In this document: positions 34,458 through 42,069 of the stretch, in pieces
Layout: each line of letters opens with the position of its first letter
How positions within the stretch are numbered: the first letter of the stretch is position 1
Assembly (NCBI GenBank): GCA_017453305.1
Contig: JAFTKJ010000025.1
Coordinates: 64,392 to 128,391 of the forward strand
DNA length: 64,000 nt
Origin: Clostridia bacterium
Lineage (GTDB): Bacteria; Bacillota; Clostridia; Oscillospirales; CAG-272
Reading direction: 5' to 3'
The notes under the pieces: model-generated
What the model was told of the DNA's origin: nothing
The model's input: the letters and a program-made list of their open reading frames with translations, nothing else
Databases searched by the model: none
Made by a program: the position numbers and the translations under genes

Positions 34458-35900
34458 ATGAAGATCTTGTTATTTGGGCTTAACGGCTCTTTTTCGCATA
34501 CCAATCTTGCCATTCGTTGTCTGCGGAGGGAGCTTGAGCAGAGCGGGTTTGAGGTTCTTTTGGAGGAGCAGACGCTGCGTGATCGCACCGCCCACGTGCT
34601 GGAGCGGCTGTATTCCCACCGTGCCGACGTATACGGCTTTTCCTGCTATATTTGGAATTTGGAGCAAATGCTCACGCTTTCAAGGGCGTTACACGAGCTG
34701 TTACCGACGGCGAAGATCGTGCTGGGAGGCCCCGAGGTCTCCTATGCCACCGAACGCTTTGACGGTATGGATTGGATCGATGCCATCGTTTGCGGTGAGG
34801 GTGAGAAAGCAATGGCAGAGCTCTGCACACGCCTGCAAAACGGAGAGCCGCATGCGCGCATCATGGAAGAATCGCCCTTTGCTCCCTTGGAAAACACGGG
34901 CATTCTTTACCGAAACGGAGAGGAGACGGGCGGCATTCTGTACTACGAATCCTCGCGCGGCTGTCCTTACTCCTGCGCGTATTGTCTTTCCTCCGCAACG
35001 CACGGCGTTCGTATGAAGAGCGTGGAGCAAACGCTTGCCGACATGCGCGCATTTGAGAAGCTGGAGGGGAACTGTAAGATCATTAAGTTCGTCGATCGCA
35101 CCTTCAATGCCGACGTGCGCCGCGCCAACGCTATCTGGAGAGGGCTTTTGGAGGAGCAATACCATAAGCATTATCATTTTGAGGTCTGCGCTACGCTGTT
35201 GAACGAGGAGAGCTTTGAAATTCTTTCCAAGTTTCCAAAGGGGAAAATTCAGTTGGAATTCGGTTTGCAAAGCACCAATCCCAAAACGCTTGCAGCATCG
35301 TCGCGCCATATCAATGCCACACAAGTCATTGAGGCTGTGCGCCGCATTCACGATTTTGGAAACATCCACGTTCACCTGGATCTGATCGCGGGTCTACCGT
35401 ATGAGGACTACGAAAGCTTTGCCAATTCCTTTGACCAAGCATACGGCTCGTGCGACTTGTTACAGTTGGGATTTTTAAAGCTTCTGTTTGGCACCGAGCT
35501 GAGAAATAAAAAAGAAGAGTACGGATACGTTTGCTTGCCGTGTCCTCCTTATACGGTCCTGCAAAGCAATTGGATCACTTATGAACAGATGCAACGGCTT
35601 TCTCATATTGCCGAGGTTTTGGAGCGCTTTTTGGAGAGCGGACGCTTCTCCCATGCTTTGTGGTATCTCACGCCGCTGATGAAGTCGCCCTTCCGTTTCT
35701 GGGAAGGACTGACTGAGTTTCTTGAAAAGACGGATGAAAGACCCCTGCAAAGAATTTCCCAGCCCGACGTGTTTCGATATTTTCTGCAATATGCAAGCGA
35801 ACGCGTAGAGGGGGTAGATAGGGGGACTCTTTGTCGGATGCTTTCCACCGACTTTTCACAGCATGAAAACAAAAATCCGCCCGCTTTTTTGCGAGGATAA
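34458..35900 (+). CDS. B12-binding domain radical SAM protein, DUF4080 type
   Basis: This is an iron-sulfur enzyme that cleaves S-adenosylmethionine. Residues 1-125 are a B12-binding-like Rossmann fold (ILLFGLNGSFSHTNLAIRCL, KIVLGGPEVSYA), without the DxHxxG cobalamin ligand motif. The radical SAM core has CPYSCAYC at about 180-187 and FGLQSTNPKTL near 277. The C-terminal section, ending near residue 480, matches the DUF4080 tail. I chose ATG 34458 because AAAGGAGG (34441-34448) is spaced for it. The reaction is unknown; methyltransferase-like or tailoring functions are known for related proteins. A terminator follows. Confidence 0.88.
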   Translation: MKILLFGLNGSFSHTNLAIRCLRRELEQSGFEVLLEEQTLRDRTAHVLERLYSHRADVYGFSCYIWNLEQMLTLSRALHELLPTAKIVLGGPEVSYATERFDGMDWIDAIVCGEGEKAMAELCTRLQNGEPHARIMEESPFAPLENTGILYRNGEETGGILYYESSRGCPYSCAYCLSSATHGVRMKSVEQTLADMRAFEKLEGNCKIIKFVDRTFNADVRRANAIWRGLLEEQYHKHYHFEVCATLLNEESFEILSKFPKGKIQLEFGLQSTNPKTLAASSRHINATQVIEAVRRIHDFGNIHVHLDLIAGLPYEDYESFANSFDQAYGSCDLLQLGFLKLLFGTELRNKKEEYGYVCLPCPPYTVLQSNWITYEQMQRLSHIAEVLERFLESGRFSHALWYLTPLMKSPFRFWEGLTEFLEKTDERPLQRISQPDVFRYFLQYASERVEGVDRGTLCRMLSTDFSQHENKNPPAFLRG

Positions 35901-35904
35901 AAGA

Positions 35905-35941
35905 AAATGGGAGCCGATTGAAGAGGCTCCCAATCTCTTTC
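35905..35941 (+). terminator. Probable terminator after the radical SAM gene
   Basis: GGGAGCC (35909-35915) and GGCTCCC (35925-35931) form a 7-bp GC-rich stem. The downstream sequence AATCTCTTT is only moderately T-rich, so efficiency is uncertain. The A-run on the left arm may pair with part of it. Confidence 0.55.
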
Positions 35942-35974
35942 TGAAAATATTTTTGAAAAAATGCAAAAAAACTA

Positions 35975-36003
35975 TTGACAAACCGAGGAAGATGGTGTAT
36001 AAT
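35975..36003 (+). promoter_or_regulatory. Sigma-A promoter of infC-rpmI-rplT
   Basis: TTGACA (35975-35980) and TATAAT (35998-36003) are perfect, with a 17-base spacer. About 150 bases of leader follow before the infC start. Confidence 0.92.
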
Positions 36004-36009
36004 ATCATG

Positions 36010-36145
36010 GAAAACAAAGCAGAGCTCTCCGCTCTCACCTACCTGCAAGGGCAGTCGGGTTAATAATGTCACCTTTACCGTATTGTAAAATGCGGTAGCT
36101 GTGCCGTGCGGAGATGCAAGTCTTTGTACGGTTATTTTTTTTGCT
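36010..36145 (+). ncRNA. Structured leader of infC-rpmI-rplT (L20-leader-like)
   Basis: A leader of roughly 130 bases lies between the promoter and infC. It contains GGGTTAATAATGTCACC and a terminal hairpin CCGTGC/GTACGG (36104-36109 with 36126-36131 approximately) followed by a run of eight Ts at 36135-36142. That arrangement fits a transcription attenuator. In Firmicutes this operon is known to be autoregulated by ribosomal protein L20 (Rfam L20_leader). I could not run a covariance search, so the family assignment is inference from position and general look. Confidence 0.6.
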
Positions 36146-36159
36146 TGGAGGTGTTGAAC

Positions 36160-36684
36160 ATTAGCGCAAAAGACAAAGAGAACCTGCTGAACGAGGAAAT
36201 CACCGCAAAGGAAGTACGACTCATCGGTGCCGATGGCGAAACGCTCGGTATTATGAGCGCCGACAAGGCATTGGAAATTGCGTACGACCAGGGGATGGAT
36301 CTTGTTATGATGTCGGCACAGGCTGTGCCTCCCGTATGTAAGGTCATGGATTACGGCAAATTCCGTTTTGAACGCGAAAAGCGCGAAAAGGAAGCAAAAA
36401 AGAAGCAGCAGACCGTTGAATTAAAAGAAATCCAGCTTTCCTGCCGCATCGATACCCATGATTTTGAAACTAAGGTCAATCATGCACGCCGCTTTTTGAC
36501 AGACGGCAACAAGGTGCGCGTTGTCATGAAGTTTAAGGGACGCGAAATGAGCCACATGCACATTGGACGCGAGATTCTCGACAAGTTTGAGGAGGCTTGC
36601 TCCGAATTGGGTGCCGTAGATAAAAAGCCGGTTTTGGACGGCAGATTTATGAGCATGGTAATTTCTCCTGTCAAGGCGAAATGA
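36160..36684 (+). CDS. infC: Translation initiation factor IF-3, AUU start
   Basis: IF-3 binds the 30S subunit and discriminates against wrong start codons. The 174-residue product shows LLNEEITAKEVRLIGADGE at its N-terminus, DYGKFRFEREKREKEAKKKQ in the linker and VKFKGREMSHMHIGREIL-like MKFKGREMSHMHIGR in the C-terminal domain. No ATG fits. GTG 36106 would place the leader's terminator hairpin inside the gene, and TTG 36154 lies too close to the ribosome-binding site. ATT at 36160 has GGAGG (36147-36151) exactly 8 bases upstream and gives the family's usual length. A rare AUU start is known for infC and underlies its self-control. Confidence 0.93.
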   Translation: MSAKDKENLLNEEITAKEVRLIGADGETLGIMSADKALEIAYDQGMDLVMMSAQAVPPVCKVMDYGKFRFEREKREKEAKKKQQTVELKEIQLSCRIDTHDFETKVNHARRFLTDGNKVRVVMKFKGREMSHMHIGREILDKFEEACSELGAVDKKPVLDGRFMSMVISPVKAK

Positions 36685-36762
36685 TTCAACAGCACCGCAA
36701 AACAAACAAAACTGTACAAAATCACTCCGGCATTGACCGGAAACAGAAAAGGAGTTAAGAAA

Positions 36763-36957
36763 ATGGGAAAGATCAAAACACATAAGGCTTCGGCAAAGAG
36801 ATTTTCCGTTACTGCTAACGGCAAGGTCAAAATGTTCCACAGCTCTCACCGCCACAACACCGGTAATAAGAGCGCAAAGCGCCTCAGACACTTGCGTTCC
36901 AGCGCAACTGTAGACGGCAAGATTGCAACCAACCTGAAGACTTTGGTCCTGAAGTAA
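36763..36957 (+). CDS. rpmI: 50S ribosomal protein L35
   Basis: The 64-residue basic protein begins MGKIKTHKASAKRFSVTANG, the L35 signature, and contains HNTGNKSAKRLRHLR. I chose ATG 36763, which has AAAAGGAG 8 bases upstream; the frame extends to 36733 but without a ribosome-binding site. It lies between infC and rplT in the conserved order. Confidence 0.97.
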   Translation: MGKIKTHKASAKRFSVTANGKVKMFHSSHRHNTGNKSAKRLRHLRSSATVDGKIATNLKTLVLK

Positions 36958-36979
36958 GACGAAACGGAGGAATTGAAAA

Positions 36980-37333
36980 ATGGCAAGAGTTAAGGGCGCT
37001 ATGATGACGCGCAAGAGAAGAAAGTCTACGTTGAAGGCCGCTAAGGGCTACTGGGGTGCAAAATCCAAGCACTTCAAGATGGCTAAGCAGGCTGTACTGA
37101 AGAGCGGTAACTATGCTTTCGCAGGCAGAAAGATGAAGAAGAGAGACTTCCGTTCTCTCTGGATCACCAGAATCTCTGCTCAGGCAAAGGTAAACGGAAT
37201 GAACTATTCCACCCTGATGCACGGCCTCAAGAAGGCAGGCATCGAGCTCAACCGTAAGATGCTCGCTGAGATCGCAGTTTCCGATAAGGAAGCATTTGCT
37301 GCTCTGTGCGCACAGGCTAAGGCTGCGCTTTGA
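36980..37333 (+). CDS. rplT: 50S ribosomal protein L20
   Basis: L20 is an assembly-essential 50S protein, 117 residues here. The sequence [31 protein letters not shown] is split as usual into a basic, extended N-terminus and a helical C-terminal domain ([21 protein letters not shown]). In Firmicutes L20 also represses this operon by binding the leader. GGAGG precedes the ATG, and a terminator lies 12 bases past the stop. Confidence 0.98.
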   Translation: MARVKGAMMTRKRRKSTLKAAKGYWGAKSKHFKMAKQAVLKSGNYAFAGRKMKKRDFRSLWITRISAQAKVNGMNYSTLMHGLKKAGIELNRKMLAEIAVSDKEAFAALCAQAKAAL

Positions 37334-37345
37334 TTTGAACAATTG

Positions 37346-37374
37346 AAAACCCGATGCATGCCATCGGGTTTTTG
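37346..37374 (+). terminator. Intrinsic terminator after rplT
   Basis: An 11-bp stem (37346-37356 with 37362-37372, core CCCGATG/CATCGGG) with a 5-base loop and a T-run closes the infC operon. Confidence 0.9.
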
Positions 37375-37450
37375 TCATACATAGATGCTTTTTTCAAACG
37401 CCAAACAGAGTGAAAAACGGTGTTTGAAAGCTGAACAAGGAGGGATTTGA

Positions 37451-38293
37451 ATGGCTTTTTCAGAGGAGATCATTCGCTCGCGGCAAAACAAAAACGTGGT
37501 GGAGCTTTGCAAGCTGACCGACCGCAAGGCAAGGGAGGCAACCCACCTCTTTCGCTTTGACGGAATCAAGCTTTTGGACGAAGCAATCAAAAACGACGTG
37601 TATATCAAATCTGTCTTTTTGAGAGAGGGAGAAGAAGCGCGCATTCTTGCAGAATTGGAAGAAAAGCACGGCTTTGATGTGCGCGAGCGTTTTGAACGTA
37701 TTTTTTTGGTGTCAAACGAACTTTTTGAAAAAATTTCTGAAGAAAAATCGCCCGAAGGGGTAATAACTATTGCAAAATATATTGACAAATTTCAAAAAAA
37801 TGCTACAATATATAATAGCGTTAATTTTTCGCAGATGAAAAACGAGCGCATCGTGCTTTTGGAATCGGTCAGAGATCCCTCCAACATCGGCGCTGTGATC
37901 CGCAGTGCCGCGGCAATCGGGATTGACCGTTTGATTCTCAGTGACGATTGCGCAGATATTTACCATCCGCGCGCTGTGCGTGCCTCAATGGGAACGCTGT
38001 TCAATCAGTGCATCGACCGCGTGAATGATCTGACCGAGGTGATCGCGGGCTTGCGCAAGAGCGGTCGCCGCGTGTTTGCGGCAACGCTGGATGAGCACGC
38101 CGTGGAGCTTGGCAGATTTGAGATCTTGGCAGGGGATTGCGTGGTCATCGGTAACGAGGGACACGGACTCTCCGATTCGGTCTGCAAGGCTTGCGGAAAC
38201 AGCGTCATCATTCCAATGAGCGAGCGAGCCGAATCCTTTAACGCAGCAGTTGCGGCTTCTATTTTGATGTGGGAGTTTGCAAAGAGAAAATAA
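37451..38293 (+). CDS. SpoU/TrmH-family RNA 2'-O-methyltransferase
   Basis: This SPOUT-class enzyme probably methylates a ribose of rRNA or tRNA. Residues 1-110 form the substrate-binding domain found in this subfamily (NKNVVELCKLTDRKAREA, FRFDGIKLLDEAI). The knotted catalytic domain has the three motifs RDPSNIGAVIRSAAAIG near residue 140, IGNEGHGLSD near 235 and IPMSERAESFNAAVAASILMWE near 256. Length is 280 residues. The stretch joining the domains (37740-37820) is unusually AT-rich and contains a promoter-like element. GGAGGG precedes the start. The target nucleotide is unknown. Confidence 0.92.
   Translation: MAFSEEIIRSRQNKNVVELCKLTDRKAREATHLFRFDGIKLLDEAIKNDVYIKSVFLREGEEARILAELEEKHGFDVRERFERIFLVSNELFEKISEEKSPEGVITIAKYIDKFQKNATIYNSVNFSQMKNERIVLLESVRDPSNIGAVIRSAAAIGIDRLILSDDCADIYHPRAVRASMGTLFNQCIDRVNDLTEVIAGLRKSGRRVFAATLDEHAVELGRFEILAGDCVVIGNEGHGLSDSVCKACGNSVIIPMSERAESFNAAVAASILMWEFAKRK
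37782..37809 (+). promoter_or_regulatory. Promoter-like element inside the SpoU methyltransferase gene
   Basis: A perfect TTGACA (37782-37787) is followed after 16 bases by TACAAT (37804-37809) with an extended TGC, and a TATAAT lies just beyond at 37811. The sequence codes the linker between the two protein domains. It could drive dprA, topA and the genes beyond. Confidence 0.5.
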
Positions 38294-38313
38294 GAATGGA
38301 AAGGGGCATGTGA

Positions 38314-39681
38314 ATGAAGAGTCGTGATATGATATTTTGGATCTGGTTGTCTTTGGCGTTGGGTGCCGGCAGCAACGCATTTCGGTCGTTGATCGCACTG
38401 TACGGCAATGCATACGACGTCTTCCACGCAGAAGAGGCGGAGCTCGAACGGATCGCTTCTTTGTCCGAGCGTGCAAAGCTTGCTCTTGCAGACAAAAATC
38501 TTTCGCAAGCCTCCGAGATTCTGGACCATTGCGAGCGTACGGGAATTGAGATCCTTTGCTATGAGGACGAGCAATACCCGGTCGCTCTGCGTGAGATCAA
38601 AAATCCGCCCATCGTTCTGTACTATCGCGGCGTCCTGCCGGATTTCAACCAAAGATTATGTGTTGGAATGGTGGGAACTCGCAGTATGAGTGCATATGGC
38701 TTGCGCTCTGCGTATAAAATGTCCTATGAGCTTTCTTGTGTCAACGCGCTTGTCGTCAGCGGAATGGCAAAGGGCATTGACGGTGTTTCCGCGGCGGCTG
38801 CTTTGGCGGCGGGCGGCGGAACCGTAGCAGTGCTTGGCAGCGGTGTGGACGTTGTCTATCCGCCACATCACAAACCGCTGTATGATGCGATCATAGAAAA
38901 AGGCGGTGTCGTCTTTTCGGAGTATCCTCCGGGAACCCGACCCAATAGCTACCATTTCCCCATGCGAAACCGCATCATCAGCGGAATGTCGCAGGCAACG
39001 GTCGTTGTTGAGGCGGGCATCGGGAGCGGCTCTCTCATTACGGCAAAAAACGCAATTTTGCAGGGCAGAGAGGTCTTTGCACTTCCCGCAAACGTTGGAA
39101 GCCGTGGGGCTGAAGGAACAAATGGACTTTTGCGTGACGGCGCATATCTTGCGCTGTCTGCAAACGACATCATCGATCATTACCGTTACGTGTACGCGCA
39201 GACGCTTCGGCAGGAGCGAATGCCGAGAGCAGAGGCGGGTGTAGAGGTCGATCTTGCCTATCTTGCAAGCCTTGGTGTGGTCGACGTTTCCTCTGAAACG
39301 TTGGAGAAGCAAAGAACTGCGCGCCAAGGTGAGACAAAAGAACCGAAGCTGACCTCTGAGCGTTCCGCACAACGTACAAGGCGCGGGGGACGGAAAAAAG
39401 TCGCAACAGAAAATGCAACACGCGACGAGCAGCAAATCGTGCAACCCAAGCCTGCAGTCGATGAAGTGTCGCGGAACGAAAAGACTCCCGATGAGGTGGT
39501 CGCATCGCTTTCGCAGGTACAATTGGCGGTGCTCAATGCCATCCCCGACGATGAGGCGATCCCAACCGACACCATTTGCGGAATCGGATATCCTTACGGT
39601 GAGGTCATTGCGGCGCTGACGATGTTGGAGATCATGGGGCTTGTGCAAAAGCTTCCGGGCTCCCTTTACAAAAAAGCATAA
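38314..39681 (+). CDS. dprA: DNA processing protein DprA
   Basis: DprA protects incoming single-stranded DNA and loads RecA during transformation. A SAM-like N-terminal region precedes the Rossmann-type core (about residues 75-280), with VGMVGTRSMSAYGLRSAYK, SGMAKGIDGVSAAAAL, AVLGSGVDVVYPPHH and MRNRIISGMSQATVVVEAGIGSGSLITA. A long, charged, low-conservation segment (about 290-395) follows. The C-terminal winged helix ends in MGLVQKLPGSLYKKA. At 455 residues it is longer than the 300-370 norm because of that linker. No competence pilus genes are in view. topA follows after 55 bases. Confidence 0.95.
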   Translation: MKSRDMIFWIWLSLALGAGSNAFRSLIALYGNAYDVFHAEEAELERIASLSERAKLALADKNLSQASEILDHCERTGIEILCYEDEQYPVALREIKNPPIVLYYRGVLPDFNQRLCVGMVGTRSMSAYGLRSAYKMSYELSCVNALVVSGMAKGIDGVSAAAALAAGGGTVAVLGSGVDVVYPPHHKPLYDAIIEKGGVVFSEYPPGTRPNSYHFPMRNRIISGMSQATVVVEAGIGSGSLITAKNAILQGREVFALPANVGSRGAEGTNGLLRDGAYLALSANDIIDHYRYVYAQTLRQERMPRAEAGVEVDLAYLASLGVVDVSSETLEKQRTARQGETKEPKLTSERSAQRTRRGGRKKVATENATRDEQQIVQPKPAVDEVSRNEKTPDEVVASLSQVQLAVLNAIPDDEAIPTDTICGIGYPYGEVIAALTMLEIMGLVQKLPGSLYKKA

Positions 39682-39736
39682 TTTTGAAGAAGAGTAAGAC
39701 AGATACAGAACCCATAGTGAAAGGAAATGAATTGGA

Positions 39737-42067
39737 ATGGCAAATAATCTGGTGATAATGGAGTCCCCTTCAAAGGCATTGACCGTCAAGGGCTATCTTG
39801 GAACCAATTACAAGGTGATCGCTTCCATCGGACACGTGCGTGACCTTCCCAAAAGCACGCTCGGTGTAGATATTGAAAACGATTTTGAAGCGCACTATAT
39901 CAATATCCGAGGAAAAGGAGACCTGATCAAGGAGATCCGTAAGGAAGCTAAGGCGGCAAGCAAGATCTATCTTGCAACCGACCCTGACCGCGAGGGAGAA
40001 GCCATCGCATGGCATCTTGCTGCGGCTCTTGGAATTCCTGTGGAGAAAACACAGCGCATCTGCTTTAACGAGGTCACCAAAACTGCTGTTAAGGCGGCGA
40101 TCAAGGCACCCAGACAAATTGATATGAACCTTGTCAACTCCCAGCAAACGCGCCGTATTTTGGACCGCATTCTGGGATACAAGCTCAGCCCTCTGCTCTG
40201 GAAGAACATCAAGAGCGGACTTAGTGCAGGTCGCGTGCAGTCGGTTGCCACAAAGATCATTGTAGAAAGAGAAAAAGAGATCAAGGATTTTGTGCCCGAG
40301 GAATATTGGACCATCGAGACCCTTTTGGAGGGGCCCGACGGCAAAAAGTTCCGCGTTCATTTTTGGGGCAATGCGGAAGGGAAGCTTGCGCTTTCCAATG
40401 AGAGTGAGGCTTTGACGGTTGCAAACGCAGTCAACGGCAAGGATTACGCCGTGGCGTCCGTACGCAAGGCAACCAAGCACAAAATGCCTGCCGCACCCTT
40501 TACCACCTCCAGCCTGCAGCAGGAGGCGTTCCGTAAGCTCGGATTCCAGTCTCAGCGCACCATGAAGGTGGCGCAGGAGCTTTACGAAGGTATCAACCTC
40601 GGCTCCGAGTTTGGCGGTACTCAGGGTCTTATCACCTATATGCGTACCGACTCGGTCCGCGTATCGGCAGATGCCCAGAATGCGGCGCGTGAGTATATCG
40701 TGCAAAAGTACGGTGCACAGTATTGTCCCGAAACGGCAAGAAACTATAAATCCAAGGCAGGCGCGCAGGATGCACACGAAGCGATCCGCCCCGCAAGAGT
40801 GGATCTGGAGCCTTTGCGCATCCGCAAGCAGATGACCTCCGATCAGTACAAGCTTTACAAGCTGATCTGGGAGTGCTTCATTGCCAGCCAGATGGAGTCT
40901 GCAACCTTGGATACCATCAGCATTGATTTTTCCTGCGAGGGATATATCTTCCGCACCAGCGGATATTCCGTTGCATTCCCCGGATATATGGCGGTCTATG
41001 AGGAGACCGAGGAGAGCTCGACCAATGATGCCGAGCCCAAGGAGGTCAAGGACATTCGTCTGCCTGAGATGACCGTTGGACAAATGCTTCCCGCAGAGGA
41101 TGCGGAATTGACTCAGCACTTTACCGAGCCTCCCGTTCGTTATAACGACGCATCGCTGATCAAAATGCTCAAGGACCTGGACATCGGACGCCCGAGTACC
41201 TATGCCACCATCATTGGCACCATCCTTGCACGCAACTACGTCAAGCGCGAGGGCAAGGCGTTCGTTCCCACGCCGTTGGGTGAGGTGACCAATCAGCTCA
41301 TGGAGCAGAATTTCTCCACCATCGTTGACTACGGCTTTACCGCTGAGATGGAGCATGAATTGGACGAGATCGAAAACGGCGAAGCAGAAATGTTGGACGT
41401 TTTGAAAAAGTTCTGGCAGGATTTTTCCAAACAGTTGGAGGAGGCTGAAAAGAACATCGACGAGAAGAGCATTGAGGTTCCGCCCGAGGAGACCGACATT
41501 GTTTGCGAAAAGTGCGGAAGCCGCATGATCGTTCGCAACGGTCGATTCGGTAAGTTTGCCGCATGCCCCAACTATCCCAACTGCCGCAACACCAAACCCT
41601 TGGTGGCTCCCGGTACCGAGAGTGCAGAGGAGACCGAAGCGGCAACCGAGGAGGAAGAAGCAGGACAGAGCAAGCCCAAGACGCCCGTGATCGCCGATTT
41701 TAAGTGTGAGAAGTGCGGTTCGGATATGATCCTGCGCACGGGTAAGTTCGGCTCCTTCTATGCTTGCAGTCGCTATCCCGAATGCAAATTTACAAAGGCG
41801 CGCGTGCGTGAGCTTGGCGTCAAGTGCCCTAAGTGCGAGGCAAAGGTGGTTACCAAGTACGGTCGAAACCGTACGGTATTCTACAGCTGTGAGCGCTATC
41901 CCGACTGCGATTTTTCCTCTTGGGACGTTCCTACCAACGAGCTGTGTCCCAATTGCGGAAAAATGCTGTTCCGCAAAAAGGGAAAGAACATGCTTGTTTG
42001 CCACGATGAAGCTTGTGGATACTCTTGCGAGATTCATGAGAATCACAACGCGCCGAGTGAAGAATAA
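39737..42067 (+). CDS. topA: DNA topoisomerase I
   Basis: TopA relaxes negative supercoils by a type IA strand-passage mechanism. The Toprim domain is at the N-terminus (NLVIMESPSKALTVKGYLG; DPDREGEAIAWH near residue 78). SAGRVQSVATKIIVEREKEI follows, and the catalytic Tyr is Tyr301 in GLITYMRTDSVRVS. The C-terminus carries four cysteine-rich zinc modules (CEKCGSRM, CEKCGSDM, CPKCEAKV and CPNCGKML), separated after the first by an acidic linker (EEDTEAATEEEE-like). Length of 776 residues is normal for Clostridia. A weak GGAAATG-type site precedes the ATG. Confidence 0.98.
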   Translation: MANNLVIMESPSKALTVKGYLGTNYKVIASIGHVRDLPKSTLGVDIENDFEAHYINIRGKGDLIKEIRKEAKAASKIYLATDPDREGEAIAWHLAAALGIPVEKTQRICFNEVTKTAVKAAIKAPRQIDMNLVNSQQTRRILDRILGYKLSPLLWKNIKSGLSAGRVQSVATKIIVEREKEIKDFVPEEYWTIETLLEGPDGKKFRVHFWGNAEGKLALSNESEALTVANAVNGKDYAVASVRKATKHKMPAAPFTTSSLQQEAFRKLGFQSQRTMKVAQELYEGINLGSEFGGTQGLITYMRTDSVRVSADAQNAAREYIVQKYGAQYCPETARNYKSKAGAQDAHEAIRPARVDLEPLRIRKQMTSDQYKLYKLIWECFIASQMESATLDTISIDFSCEGYIFRTSGYSVAFPGYMAVYEETEESSTNDAEPKEVKDIRLPEMTVGQMLPAEDAELTQHFTEPPVRYNDASLIKMLKDLDIGRPSTYATIIGTILARNYVKREGKAFVPTPLGEVTNQLMEQNFSTIVDYGFTAEMEHELDEIENGEAEMLDVLKKFWQDFSKQLEEAEKNIDEKSIEVPPEETDIVCEKCGSRMIVRNGRFGKFAACPNYPNCRNTKPLVAPGTESAEETEAATEEEEAGQSKPKTPVIADFKCEKCGSDMILRTGKFGSFYACSRYPECKFTKARVRELGVKCPKCEAKVVTKYGRNRTVFYSCERYPDCDFSSWDVPTNELCPNCGKMLFRKKGKNMLVCHDEACGYSCEIHENHNAPSEE

Positions 42068-42069
42068 TC

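Noticed and set aside
36106..36108. GTG start for infC
   Set aside because: It would place the leader terminator hairpin and T-run inside the coding region and add 18 non-conserved residues. ATT 36160 is better placed.
37392..37429. Hairpin TTTCAAAC/GTTTGAAA upstream of the SpoU methyltransferase gene
   Set aside because: The stem is AT-rich and only 8 bp, the loop is 22 bases and there is no T-run. It may be chance.
39770..42046. 758-residue minus-strand frame opposite topA
   Set aside because: It is the shadow of topA, produced by codon bias. It has no start signals or domains.
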